64,000 bases of DNA from the NCBI GenBank assembly GCA_050248735.1, contig JBFWRU010000010.1:72150-136149 (forward strand). The letters run 5' to 3'. The notes below the pieces were generated by a model that had not been told where the DNA came from, made no database searches, and saw nothing but the letters and a program-made list of their open reading frames with translations. This stretch comes from JACKFE01 sp050248735 (GTDB lineage: Bacteria > Nitrospirota > Nitrospiria > Nitrospirales > UBA8639). The position numbers and the translations under genes are program-made. Shown piece after piece: positions 35,909 to 45,237 of this stretch; within the stretch, counting starts at the first letter, position 1, and the number at the start of each line of letters is the position of its first letter.

Positions 35909-38191
35909 ATGTCTCCACAAGAATGGTTGAACGTATTACAGGCCGGGTATTTACAAAGTTTTGTCCGTCGGGGCGGATCTACCGTCAAATTTGGAGTGGT
36001 TGAAAATCCGCAAGACATGACGGCCATCGTCCAGGGATTGGCCGATGTGGCCCGGGATGAAGGGTATGTCACGGTTCAAGTGGAGGCCCGCCGAACCAAA
36101 GTTCAATTGATTGATCTCCTCTTTCATGAAATGGCCCGCCAAATTGATTGGGATGAGTTGGCTCTTCAATTTGTCAAAAAACTGTTTAAGGACAATAAAC
36201 GCAAGATTGCCGAACAGGCGAATGAGTGTCGGTGGTCGTGTCTGGCCGCTTTGAATGGGTGTGATGAAGCCGCGATTCAACGGGACGTCAATTCCTGGCT
36301 TGAGTCGGCTCTGTACCAGGATTATGAGATGAGCCGGGAATTTCGTTTGGCCATCATTCAACTGTGTCTGGCTCAATTGGATGCCCCTCCCGGAGAGTCT
36401 GCCGTGGCAGGAGCCATCAAGTCGTGGCTTCGTGGTGATCTCAAGCAAATGACACCCATGAAAAAAATGCTGATATTTCAGAAGGTCTGTCGGAACAATG
36501 CGCGCGACCTTATTGCCTCATTAGCGCATTTTCTCAGGTTGGTTGGGAAATCCGGTCTGGTGATGAGTATCGATATCTCGGCTTTTCTGGAGAGCAGCGG
36601 AAAGGGGAAGTCTTCCAGCGGTATGACCTATACCGCCTCTTCGGTGATGGATGGCTATGAAATGTTACGCCAATTTATTGATGGCTGTGACGAAATTCAA
36701 AGCTTCGCGTTAGTGGTGTTGACCCCATCCGCCTTTCTGAGCAATCAGAAGTTGGGCCTGAATCGGTATGAAGCGTTAAAGCTTCGCATTTGGGATGATG
36801 TTCGGGATAAGACCCGCCAGAATCCCTTCGCCCCCTTAGTTCGGTTGTCGGGCCAAGAGGAAAAGCTTGATGAACGCCGCTTAGTGTCCAGGGTGGGGAA
36901 CCGAAAGGACGATGTCCAGCATCAACGAGTAATTGAGGCATTACGGGCTGGTGTGCCGAGTCCTGGTGTGGTGCAAGCGTTGGGGTGTTCGCAACCCACG
37001 GTGAAATCGAAATTCCAAGAGATGTTACAGGATGCCCAAGCCAGTATTCATAAGGGATGGACCACAAAAGGGATACTGGTCGAAGGCGGATTTGGAACCG
37101 GCAAATCGCATTTATTGGAATCCTTGCGACAAATGGCATTGGAAGCCAAGTTTGTCTGCAGTAAAGTGGTGATTAGTAAAGAAACCCCTCTCTATAGCCC
37201 CGCTCTTATGTTTTCTGCCGCGATTGGTGCGGCCGATATCCCATCCCGCCGGGGAGATGCCCTCTCGGAGATTGCCGGCGATTTGAATTTTCAAAGCCCC
37301 CAATACGGCGAGTTTTATGAATGGGTGCATCGCCAGGGTGGGGAAATTGATGCACGCTTTGCCGCCACCTTGTTTCTGTATGAACGGATGGTGAATGATC
37401 CCGAACTGAGTCATCGCATGATTCGATTCTGGGCCGGCGACCCTCTATCGGATACGGAGATCAAGCGATATCTGAAAGCATGCGACTCCAGTGTCTCCTA
37501 CCGATTCGAGCGTGTATCACCCATGGAAATAGCGCTCCAACGTTGTAAATTCGTGTCACGCCTGATGATTGCGGCCGGCTACTCGGGATGGATCCTTCTC
37601 ATTGATGAAGCAGAAATTATCGGCCGATACTCCTTTAAACAGCGTGCCCAGTCTTATGCCGAATTAGCCAGATGGCTGGGTCGGTTGGAGGCCTCTAGTT
37701 TTGCCGACTTGGGTTACAAGTCCGGGTTGGCCTCGGTCATTGCTCTGACGGATGACTTTCAAAGCGCCATTTTGGAGGAAAAAGGGGATCGGGAAAAGGT
37801 GCCGGAAAAACTGCGTGAGACGGGATCGGAAACGGATCTGGTTTTATCCCGTCAAGCCGAACAGGGTATGCGGTTGATCGAGTGCGAGCGCGTTCCTCTT
37901 GTGAGCCCCTATGATCAACTGGTTGAGGAAATCTATCACAAAATACGTGCGATCCACGGGGCGGCCTATGCCTGGGAGCCTCCGCCAGTACCCACGATTG
38001 AACAATTGTCCAGTACCCGAATGCGGGAATACGTGAAGGGCTGGATTACCGAGTGGGATTTGAAGCGATTGGATCCAGATCGGTCGGTTGATCTTGAATT
38101 AACGGAAATCAAGCATGACTATTCCGAAGACACGGAATTGGAAAACGGTCAGGAAGAGATACTCGGTCCGGCTCTTGCGGAGACATCATGA
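35909..38191 (+). CDS. BrxD-like (DUF2791) P-loop ATPase, paralogue 2
   Basis: Protein of 760 residues that starts directly with the N-terminal family domain (SPQEWLNVLQAGYLQSFV with GGSTVKFG). In order follow the HTH-like segment VIEALRAGVPSPGVVQALG near residue 340, Walker A GGFGTGKSH near 392, the conserved VVISKETPLY after it, RFAATLFLYERM and Walker B LLIDEAE near 563. TDDF and MREYVKGWITEWDLKRLDP close the domain. GAGGAAAA precedes the ATG. It is nearer to paralogue 3 than to paralogue 1 by eye. BREX partners are absent, so its system is unknown. Confidence 0.88.
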   Translation: MSPQEWLNVLQAGYLQSFVRRGGSTVKFGVVENPQDMTAIVQGLADVARDEGYVTVQVEARRTKVQLIDLLFHEMARQIDWDELALQFVKKLFKDNKRKIAEQANECRWSCLAALNGCDEAAIQRDVNSWLESALYQDYEMSREFRLAIIQLCLAQLDAPPGESAVAGAIKSWLRGDLKQMTPMKKMLIFQKVCRNNARDLIASLAHFLRLVGKSGLVMSIDISAFLESSGKGKSSSGMTYTASSVMDGYEMLRQFIDGCDEIQSFALVVLTPSAFLSNQKLGLNRYEALKLRIWDDVRDKTRQNPFAPLVRLSGQEEKLDERRLVSRVGNRKDDVQHQRVIEALRAGVPSPGVVQALGCSQPTVKSKFQEMLQDAQASIHKGWTTKGILVEGGFGTGKSHLLESLRQMALEAKFVCSKVVISKETPLYSPALMFSAAIGAADIPSRRGDALSEIAGDLNFQSPQYGEFYEWVHRQGGEIDARFAATLFLYERMVNDPELSHRMIRFWAGDPLSDTEIKRYLKACDSSVSYRFERVSPMEIALQRCKFVSRLMIAAGYSGWILLIDEAEIIGRYSFKQRAQSYAELARWLGRLEASSFADLGYKSGLASVIALTDDFQSAILEEKGDREKVPEKLRETGSETDLVLSRQAEQGMRLIECERVPLVSPYDQLVEEIYHKIRAIHGAAYAWEPPPVPTIEQLSSTRMREYVKGWITEWDLKRLDPDRSVDLELTEIKHDYSEDTELENGQEEILGPALAETS

Positions 38192-38301
38192 TCTTCCATC
38201 CTATCCAACGATCTGGCGGGATGGCTGTATCGGCGACGAAGCATTGTAACCTATCCGGGATTCGATCAGGGCTGAAACCGGAATGAAAGATTGAGGCTAT
38301 C

Positions 38302-40629
38302 ATGGATTTGCGACCACATGAGTGGATACAAACGGTTCGACAGGAATACTTGCAACGCTTTGTCGGTCAAGGTGGAGCGGCGGTCAAATTTGTCGTGGCC
38401 CCCTCAGACCGGGATCGGGAACTCGTTCAGGAGCATTTGTTGAGTCTGTCCCAGGAAGAGCAATTTACGTTTGTATCCGTGGATGCGAAGGACACCAAGG
38501 TCCACATGATGGATAAGTTTTTTTATGCAGTCGCCAAAAAAATCCAGTGGGATGCCTTGGCGGCACAATTTGTGAGACGGCTGTTGCAAGACAATGGCTA
38601 TCAGGTGCCGACAGCACCCAAAGAATGTTCCTTAGCAGAGATTGCCAGACTGAATGATCGTGCAGAGCCGTTGCTGCGCCGAGATCTGAATACGTGGCTT
38701 GAGCGCGCTATTTACCGGGATACGCACATGTGCCAGGAATTTCGCCTGGCCATGATCCGATTATGTCTGGGGCAAATGGATTCGAATGCGGAAAGTCCGT
38801 TTATGACCGAGCCTGTTAAGGCATGGCTACAAGGAGATCTGCGACAGCTCTCCACGTTAAAAGAAGCATTGATTTTTCAGAAAATCGTACGAACGAACGC
38901 TCGCTATATGTTTACGTCCTTGGCTCGATGGCTTCGTCTGGTAGGACAACCGGGATTGGTGTTGACCTTGGATTTGGGGCGATGTTTGGTGACCAAGAAG
39001 CCTGAGGTGCCGGAAGGGTTCTATTACGGCGTGTCTGCGACATTGGATGCCTATGAAATGTTGCGTCAATTTATTGACGGAACAGATGAACTTGAGGGCG
39101 TGTTGTTGGTGGTGGTGGTACCGCCGGAATTTTTAACCGATACGCGTCGAGGGCTGAATCGGTATGAGGCGTTGAAGTTACGTATTTGGGACGAAGTCCG
39201 GGATCGTCATTATCAAAATCCTTTGGGAGCCTTGATTCGGCTTTCTTCCTATGCGGAGGAATCTGCTCATTCCCCGGAAGAGAGCAACCAAACGGATCGG
39301 CCGGCGATGGCCAATGGAAATGTCAGTCATCAACGGGTGATTGAAGCCTTGCGGTCTGGAGTGCCCAATAAGGATGTCGTCCAGGCGTTGGGCAGTCGTC
39401 AGCCGGATATCGAAGGGAAGTTTAGGCGGATGCTTCAACGGATGGAGGAGCAGGTTCCCACTGGTCTTCCCACTCCGGGTTTAGTCATCGAAGGGGGATT
39501 CGGCAGCGGGAAGTCCCATCTCCTGAAGGCCTTACAACACCTGGCGGTGAAACAGCATTTTGTATGTAGTCCCATTGTGATTAGTAAGGAAACCCCCTTG
39601 TATAATAGTGTGCCGCTGTTTCGGGCAGCGATCACGAACGCCATTGTACCGGGTAAGCAAGGCGATGCGCTGACGGAAATTTGCAGTGAATTGAATTTTC
39701 AAAGCCCGCAATACGCCGATTTCTTTGCCTGGGCACATCAGGGCGCGCAAGGCTGTGATTCCAGACTGGCAGCGACGTTGTATCTGTATGAACGAATGAT
39801 TAATGATCCTGAGTTGAGCCATAGGTTGATTCGCTACTGGGCGGGAGATCCTATCAGTAATAGTCAATTAAAAAAATATCTGCAAGGCTGTCCCTCCGAT
39901 ACCCCGTACGCGTTTGAGAAAATTTCCACCCAGGAGCTGGCTTGGCAACGATTCCAATTTGTGTCCCGGCTGATCGTGGCGGCCGGATATAAAGGCTGGA
40001 TCTTGCTGATTGACGAGGCGGAGATTATCGGACGCTATTCGTTTAAACAACGCATGAAATCCTATAAGGAAATCGCTGGCTGGCTGGGACTCTTAGAGAA
40101 GACCGCTTACCCAGCCATGGGGGCCGTGGTGGCCTTAACCGATGATTTCCAACTCGCGGTGCTGGAGGAAAAGCAGGATTCACAGAAAATTGAGTCAATG
40201 AGCGAATTGAGTGAACTGTCTGGTGGAAGTCTTGAAGCCAAGGAAGCCCTCAAGGGTATTCGTTTTATCGAGCAAACAGACGATGCCCTTGTCCGGCCCT
40301 ATGATTCCATGGTGGATGAACTGTACGAACGGCTGCGCACCTTGCACGGGTCTGCCTACAGTTGGGATGCCCCTCCTGTTTCGGCCGTGGAAAAACTGGC
40401 AAGTACGAGAATGCGGGAATATGTACGAGGGTGGATTACGGAGTGGGACTTACGAAGACTGTATCCCGATGTTCAGCTGGATATCGAAATCACGGAAGTG
40501 CGACAAAACTATGAAGAGGATCAGGAGTTTGAAGCTCCTTCAATGGATGAGTCCGAGGGCCACCTTCCGGAATCGGAATCCGAGGACACCTTGATGGCCT
40601 TGGCGCTTCAGAACCAAGCGCCCATGTGA
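38302..40629 (+). CDS. BrxD-like (DUF2791) P-loop ATPase, paralogue 3
   Basis: Protein of 775 residues, 110 bp downstream of paralogue 2. Same order of parts: RPHEWIQTVRQEYLQRFV with GGAAVKFV at the start, VIEALRSGVPNKDVVQALG near residue 350, Walker A GGFGSGKSH near 397, Walker B LLIDEAE near 567, VALTDDF and MREYVRGWITEWDLRRLYP. The C-terminal tail is acidic (EDQEFEAPSMDESEGHLP). Two such genes in tandem suggest that the products form a mixed ring or divide labour on one substrate. They are diverged enough not to be a recent duplication. Confidence 0.88.
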   Translation: MDLRPHEWIQTVRQEYLQRFVGQGGAAVKFVVAPSDRDRELVQEHLLSLSQEEQFTFVSVDAKDTKVHMMDKFFYAVAKKIQWDALAAQFVRRLLQDNGYQVPTAPKECSLAEIARLNDRAEPLLRRDLNTWLERAIYRDTHMCQEFRLAMIRLCLGQMDSNAESPFMTEPVKAWLQGDLRQLSTLKEALIFQKIVRTNARYMFTSLARWLRLVGQPGLVLTLDLGRCLVTKKPEVPEGFYYGVSATLDAYEMLRQFIDGTDELEGVLLVVVVPPEFLTDTRRGLNRYEALKLRIWDEVRDRHYQNPLGALIRLSSYAEESAHSPEESNQTDRPAMANGNVSHQRVIEALRSGVPNKDVVQALGSRQPDIEGKFRRMLQRMEEQVPTGLPTPGLVIEGGFGSGKSHLLKALQHLAVKQHFVCSPIVISKETPLYNSVPLFRAAITNAIVPGKQGDALTEICSELNFQSPQYADFFAWAHQGAQGCDSRLAATLYLYERMINDPELSHRLIRYWAGDPISNSQLKKYLQGCPSDTPYAFEKISTQELAWQRFQFVSRLIVAAGYKGWILLIDEAEIIGRYSFKQRMKSYKEIAGWLGLLEKTAYPAMGAVVALTDDFQLAVLEEKQDSQKIESMSELSELSGGSLEAKEALKGIRFIEQTDDALVRPYDSMVDELYERLRTLHGSAYSWDAPPVSAVEKLASTRMREYVRGWITEWDLRRLYPDVQLDIEITEVRQNYEEDQEFEAPSMDESEGHLPESESEDTLMALALQNQAPM

Positions 40630-40709
40630 AAATGTTTCACGGGGCTTGGGCCTGCAATCAGCCCGGGAATACCGGTAAATCTCGTGGCAGGGTTCCAGGG
40701 CGTGGTGGA

Positions 40710-41000
40710 CTAGTTGGAATTGTTCGGACGCCCGCCGAACGGACGTCGATCTTCCTGAGGCCGCGCTTCATTGACCACCAGAATCCGGCCGCCCATGTCT
40801 GTCTCGTGTAAGGCCGTGATCGCGGTCTGGGCTTCATCTGGGCTAGACATTTCCACAAAACCAAATCCCCGCGATCGCCCGGTGTAGCGATCCATGATCA
40901 CTTTGGCGGATACCACGTTTCCATGGGCGGAAAAGTGATCTCGTAGGTCCTGATCGGTCGTGGCAAAAGGTAAATTTCCGACGTACAGTTTGACACCCAT
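40710..41000 (-). CDS. Small RRM RNA-binding protein
   Basis: Single RNA recognition motif of 96 residues. RNP2 is KLYVGNLPF near residue 5 and RNP1 is RGFGFVEM near residue 45. The C-terminal tail is short and Arg/Asn-rich (PQEDRRPFGGRPNNSN), as in cyanobacterial-type Rbp proteins that are often cold or stress regulated. AGGAGG lies upstream of the ATG at 41000 at good spacing, which rules out the longer in-frame form from 41105. Confidence 0.93.
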   Translation of the reverse strand: MGVKLYVGNLPFATTDQDLRDHFSAHGNVVSAKVIMDRYTGRSRGFGFVEMSSPDEAQTAITALHETDMGGRILVVNEARPQEDRRPFGGRPNNSN

Positions 41001-41245
41001 CCTGGTCCTCCTGATTAGTCTATGGTGACGCCTTTCCTCATTGCACGGTGGAGTAACCGTGTAATGTGTGAAGAATGAATTCCTCTTCCTCCGAAAGCCT
41101 AGCACTCAGGATTTTTCAATGCAACGGAGGGTGGAACAGGGAAGAACCGGTCAGGAATGGGAGAAATGGCCAGGAATATGAGCGGTCTCACGCTCAATAA
41201 CCGTTTCAGAAAAACCGATAGGACAGACGAGAGAGTCTCCTCACT

Positions 41246-43027
41246 ATGCCGAGTATATTTTCCAGCTTATTAGACCGGTCTCCTCAATTAAAGAATCGGT
41301 CGAGATGGGCTTCCATGCTGAATCGCGTCACGTCCTCATCGGGGATGGGGGCTACCCTCGTGAAGAGCTTGTCTGCAGGCATGGAACTGGCCCATAAGCA
41401 CACCATCCTGGTGCTCACGGTGCTCTTTGGGATGTGTTTATTGATTATCTATGTACATGTGACTCAATTAAAGACTCAAATGGTGGCTTCGATGTCTCTG
41501 CAGGGAGCAGGCATCTATACCCGGGCATTGGAGGAAATCCGGAAATGGTATACCACCGAAGTCGTTCAACGGCTTCACGGTCAGGGGATTATGGCCACAG
41601 TGGATTATCAAGGGCATGATCGTGAGATTCCCCTGCCGGCGACACTCAGCTTTGCCCTTGGTGAAAAACTGGTTGCCGGCCGCCCCGGAGAAAAGATTCG
41701 ACTGATCAGCCCCTATCCGTTTCCTGGACGAAGGCAACAAGGAGGGTTGACGAAAGGGTTTCAACAGGAAGCCTGGAAGGTACTGCAACAATCTTCCGAG
41801 GAGGCTTACTATCGTTTTGAGCAGGAGGATGGGGTAAAAGTGCTTCGATATGCGACTCCCGATCGAATGTCAAAGGAATGTGTGGAATGTCACAATGCTC
41901 TTCCCGACAGTCCCAAACGTGATTGGCAGGTGGGGCAGGTAGGGGGAATGTTGGAAGTCATATACCCGGTCGATAATATTCAGAACATGGCGACTGTCGG
42001 CCTGTCGGGTGCGTATGGATCGATGGGGATGTTGGTCATTCTCTGGTTAGGCGGATTTGGGCTCGTGATTCTGAAGCTTCGTCGAGTGGCCGGAGATCTG
42101 GAAGAAGAAGTTCGATGCCGAACGAGTGATCTGCAAAATGCCAATCAACAATTGGAGCTGGAAATTTCCGAGCGGCAACAGGCCGAGAATTTACTCCGTC
42201 AGGCCAGGGATAATCTGGAAAAACGGGTTCAGGAACGTACCAGTAAATTAGCGGCCGCCAATGCTGAATTGATCCGCGAAGTGTCCGAACGGAAACGGGC
42301 GGAGGAGGATATCCGGAAATTAAACACCCAATTGGTGCAACAGACGGCTCAACTCTCTGCCAGTAATAAGGAGTTGGAGGCTTTCAGCTATTCGGTGTCC
42401 CATGATCTTCGGGCTCCACTCAGAGGGATTGACGGCTTTAGTCAAGCGGTTTTGGAAGACTATGCGGACAAACTTGATGAGTCCGGAAAAAGTTATTTGC
42501 ACCGGGTACGCGCCGCAAGCCAGAGAATGTCTCAACTCATCGATGCCATGCTGAACTTGGCCCGCCTGACGCGGGCGGAAATTCGTTCGCAAACCCTGGA
42601 TATGAGTGGCATGGTGGAAGCCATCCTGGAAGATTTTCACAAAATTGACCCGGATCGACAGGTGGAGGTCGTGGTGGCTAAGAATCTTTTCGCTACAGCT
42701 GACCCTCAATTGATTCGAGCCGTCCTGGAAAACTTGCTTGGAAATGCATGGAAATTTACCCGTCAACGGGAGGATGCCAGAATTGAATTTGGATATGAGC
42801 CTTATAAAGGGCAGCCCGCCTATTTTGTGCGGGATAATGGAGCGGGGTTTGATATGACCTATGCTCATAAATTATTCGGAGCTTTCCAACGGTTACATGC
42901 CTACACGGAGTTTCCAGGGGTTGGCGTGGGACTGGCCACCGTGCATCGGATCATTCAACGGCACGGGGGGCAAATTTGGGCAGATGGGGCGGTTGGGGAA
43001 GGGGCGACCTTTCATTTTACGCTATAA
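41246..43027 (+). CDS. Sensor histidine kinase with a periplasmic haem motif
   Basis: Protein of 593 residues with an N-terminal membrane helix near residues 50-74, a periplasmic sensor region of the DUF3365 (Tll0287-like) type containing CVECH at residues 212-216, a second membrane helix near 255-275, and a long coiled coil. The kinase core follows: HisKA YSVSHDLRAPLRGIDGF near 390 and ATPase motifs ENLLGNAWKFT, VRDNGAGFD and GVGLATVHRII. The CxxCH suggests covalent c-type haem, so the signal may be redox or gas. The next gene, 20 bp away, is its likely response regulator. Confidence 0.93.
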   Translation: MPSIFSSLLDRSPQLKNRSRWASMLNRVTSSSGMGATLVKSLSAGMELAHKHTILVLTVLFGMCLLIIYVHVTQLKTQMVASMSLQGAGIYTRALEEIRKWYTTEVVQRLHGQGIMATVDYQGHDREIPLPATLSFALGEKLVAGRPGEKIRLISPYPFPGRRQQGGLTKGFQQEAWKVLQQSSEEAYYRFEQEDGVKVLRYATPDRMSKECVECHNALPDSPKRDWQVGQVGGMLEVIYPVDNIQNMATVGLSGAYGSMGMLVILWLGGFGLVILKLRRVAGDLEEEVRCRTSDLQNANQQLELEISERQQAENLLRQARDNLEKRVQERTSKLAAANAELIREVSERKRAEEDIRKLNTQLVQQTAQLSASNKELEAFSYSVSHDLRAPLRGIDGFSQAVLEDYADKLDESGKSYLHRVRAASQRMSQLIDAMLNLARLTRAEIRSQTLDMSGMVEAILEDFHKIDPDRQVEVVVAKNLFATADPQLIRAVLENLLGNAWKFTRQREDARIEFGYEPYKGQPAYFVRDNGAGFDMTYAHKLFGAFQRLHAYTEFPGVGVGLATVHRIIQRHGGQIWADGAVGEGATFHFTL

Positions 43028-43047
43028 GGCAGACAAGGAGGAGCGCG

Positions 43048-43497
43048 ATGAACAACAAGGTGATTTTACTCGTCGAGGATCATCCGGATGATGAAGAGCT
43101 GACCATGCGGGCATTAAAGAAAAACAACATCATGAATGAAGTGGTGGTGGCACGGGACGGTGTGCAGGCGTTGGAATATCTTTTCGGGACAGGGGCCTAT
43201 GCCGGACGGGATTTGTCGGCCATGCCGCAAATTATCCTGTTGGATTTGAAGCTGCCGAAAATCGATGGCCTGGAAGTGTTGAGGCGCCTCCGGGCCGATG
43301 ATCGGACGAAATTTTTGCCCGTGGTCGTACTCACCTCATCCAAGGAAGAACAGGATATCGTGAAAAGTTACCAGCTTGGGGCCAATAGTTATGTACGAAA
43401 GCCTGTGGACTTCCAGGAGTTCTCCGGTGCTGTACAAAATTTGGGACTGTATTGGCTGATATTAAATGAACCGGCCCCGGATCGAGTGCCCGTTTGA
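43048..43497 (+). CDS. Response regulator of the Rcp1 type
   Basis: Single receiver domain of 149 residues. The acidic pocket begins ILLVEDHPDDEEL, the phospho-acceptor is D66 in IILLDLKLP and the lysine is K118 in YVRKPVDF. The extra loop FGTGAYAGRDLSAMP between strands 2 and 3 is typical of Rcp1-like regulators paired with phytochrome-type kinases. AAGGAGGAG precedes the ATG, 20 bp after the kinase gene, so the pair is co-transcribed. Confidence 0.95.
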   Translation: MNNKVILLVEDHPDDEELTMRALKKNNIMNEVVVARDGVQALEYLFGTGAYAGRDLSAMPQIILLDLKLPKIDGLEVLRRLRADDRTKFLPVVVLTSSKEEQDIVKSYQLGANSYVRKPVDFQEFSGAVQNLGLYWLILNEPAPDRVPV

Positions 43498-43978
43498 CGG
43501 AGAGAGGCGTGAAAATTGATGTGTGAGTTTTTCGGGTAAGCCATGAACTTCTGGATTGGAGAATAGGTTGACGTCATCTTGGCATGAGTCTTTGTCTTCA
43601 GAGCCGGGTTCGTAATTCTGAAAGATATGTTCATTGTTATTCCAGACTGTTTTCTTATGCCTGATCATTTTCAAAATAGAGGTAGTGTTGATTGTTCAAA
43701 GCCTCAGAAATCTCCCGCGCATCGAGTACTCCGAGTGTCAATAAATCCCCCAACCTGTCAAAAATAACGACAAATAAATTTCCTTATATCATTTTCCTAT
43801 CGGAAAAAACTGCCGAGTCCTGGGAGTCATGATCTCCTCATTTCCTTTGCGGTCCCTTCAGGTTTAATCACGGACTTTTCGTGTTTCCTGTCTCTCGATG
43901 GGGGAGGCATAGCCCTTGCAAAAATTGGCGAATGAGAGGCGGTGTTAATTATGAATTCGCTGTAAGGAGGAACACGCC
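43498..43978. other. Gene-free region after the two-component pair
   Basis: This 481 bp region is AT-rich in the middle. I find no ORF with a ribosome site, no strong hairpin and no tRNA. It must hold the promoter of the next gene, whose ribosome site AAGGAGG lies at its end. Confidence 0.4.
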
Positions 43979-44371
43979 ATGAGTCGACACGTTCGATGGG
44001 AATCCTCGGAAAGCGGAGGAATGTCGTTACGACAGTGGTATCCGGGACGCTCGAATGACATATACGGGTTTGGTACGGTGTCTGCCAGGCATGGACGAAT
44101 ATTACCGACCTGTGCAGAGCAATGTGCGGACTGCGGAGGGGAAATTAAAATTTTCGTTTCTCCAAAACGAAATCCCCACTCCAGTAAACTCGGGAGGGCT
44201 GTTTCAATGAAAGATCATGATCTCTGTCGCCGGTGCTGGCGAAAGCTGATGCATCGGCAACGGCAGATAGGCGTGATCGAGTTGCCGAGATCGTTTTTTC
44301 TTGGAGGATCCAAATTGCGATCCCGGCTGCTTGTTCCGGTGTGGCCACGGGTCCCCAAGGAAGCTTCCTAG
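43979..44371 (+). CDS. Small zinc-ribbon-like protein, unknown function
   Basis: Basic protein of 130 residues with two CxxC-type pairs: CADCGG near residue 49 and CRRCW near residue 82. An extra Cys lies just before the first pair, so a four-Cys zinc site is likely. The start has a strong AAGGAGG. The rest is Arg-rich (HRQRQIGVIELPR). No family is recognised; a nucleic acid-binding or small regulatory role is only a guess. It is convergent with the following gene. Confidence 0.65.
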   Translation: MSRHVRWESSESGGMSLRQWYPGRSNDIYGFGTVSARHGRILPTCAEQCADCGGEIKIFVSPKRNPHSSKLGRAVSMKDHDLCRRCWRKLMHRQRQIGVIELPRSFFLGGSKLRSRLLVPVWPRVPKEAS

Positions 44372-44387
44372 CCCGGCCCTGTTAACA

Positions 44388-44951
44388 TTAAGAGGGTGGT
44401 TGTGATTTGAGAAAGGCCTGAGCCATCTCGGGAGATTGATAAACCACTTTGAGGACCATATTGCCAAATTCCCGCCGAATGACGGTTAATAAAATCTGCC
44501 CATTTTCATAGCCACTGGTTAACTCCTGGAGCTGCTGCCCTAAAAAGGCTTGAATCTGTTTCTGGGAGATGTCGTGGGTTAGTTGATAGCTATCCCCCAG
44601 AATACGCTGCAATTGCTTATACCAGGCTTCGGTATACTGCCCCATGTCAATGGTAATCCTTGCCAAGCCGGATCCTGAGCTTTTCAGTGCCGCCTGCAAT
44701 GGTTCATTCTCCGTGGTATCTCCCATATATAACAGTTGAAAATACCGGTTTTTATCATTGAGTTCGAAAAGACATTCCTTGGCTGAGGAACAGGCGTCGA
44801 GTTTTTCCACTTCCTGTTGGGTCATCCCGAATTTTAAGTCCCGGAACCCGGTGACCGGTTCACCGGCCATAAGTATGATGGGCGGCGTCAAAACCCACGG
44901 TAATCCTAGGAGGCATATCAGAAGGGTTCGGGTGGCAAAAAGATGAGGCAT
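44388..44951 (-). CDS. Exported protein of unknown function
   Basis: Protein of 187 residues. It has a signal peptide (LFATRTLLICLLGLPWVLTPPIILMAGEP), then GFRDLKFGMTQQEVEKL, a GMTxxEV pattern seen in many small periplasmic proteins, and later KSSGSGLARITIDMGQY. Cys residues at about 51 and 57 could form one disulphide. No family is named. GGAACC precedes the ATG at 44951; a longer in-frame form from 45029 lacks a signal at its start and is less likely. Confidence 0.68.
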   Translation of the reverse strand: MPHLFATRTLLICLLGLPWVLTPPIILMAGEPVTGFRDLKFGMTQQEVEKLDACSSAKECLFELNDKNRYFQLLYMGDTTENEPLQAALKSSGSGLARITIDMGQYTEAWYKQLQRILGDSYQLTHDISQKQIQAFLGQQLQELTSGYENGQILLTVIRREFGNMVLKVVYQSPEMAQAFLKSQPPS

Positions 44952-45237
44952 GGTAGACGGTTCCTTTTCTACAATAATTTTGATATGTCCCCAACAAAGC
45001 AACTCCAACACAGGGGATATTTCCACCATATCAAAGACCGGATGTGGAAGGCGATCAATAATTCCGGAAAACTATGTGCCTGCATTTATGGGCACACATC
45101 TTTCCCGGCTTTCCCGAAAAGAGGGTCCTTCATGAGGAATTGAATTGGGTAGAGTCAATTGCGAGGGAGCACGGAACAGCAGCTAGCATGATATTTCCGG
45201 TCTGGGGAGGATCGGCATCAACAAACGGATTCCACGG

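Noticed and set aside
34932..40629. A complete BREX system
   Set aside because: Only BrxD-like ATPases are seen; no pglX, pglZ, brxC, brxL or BrxHI gene is in the window.
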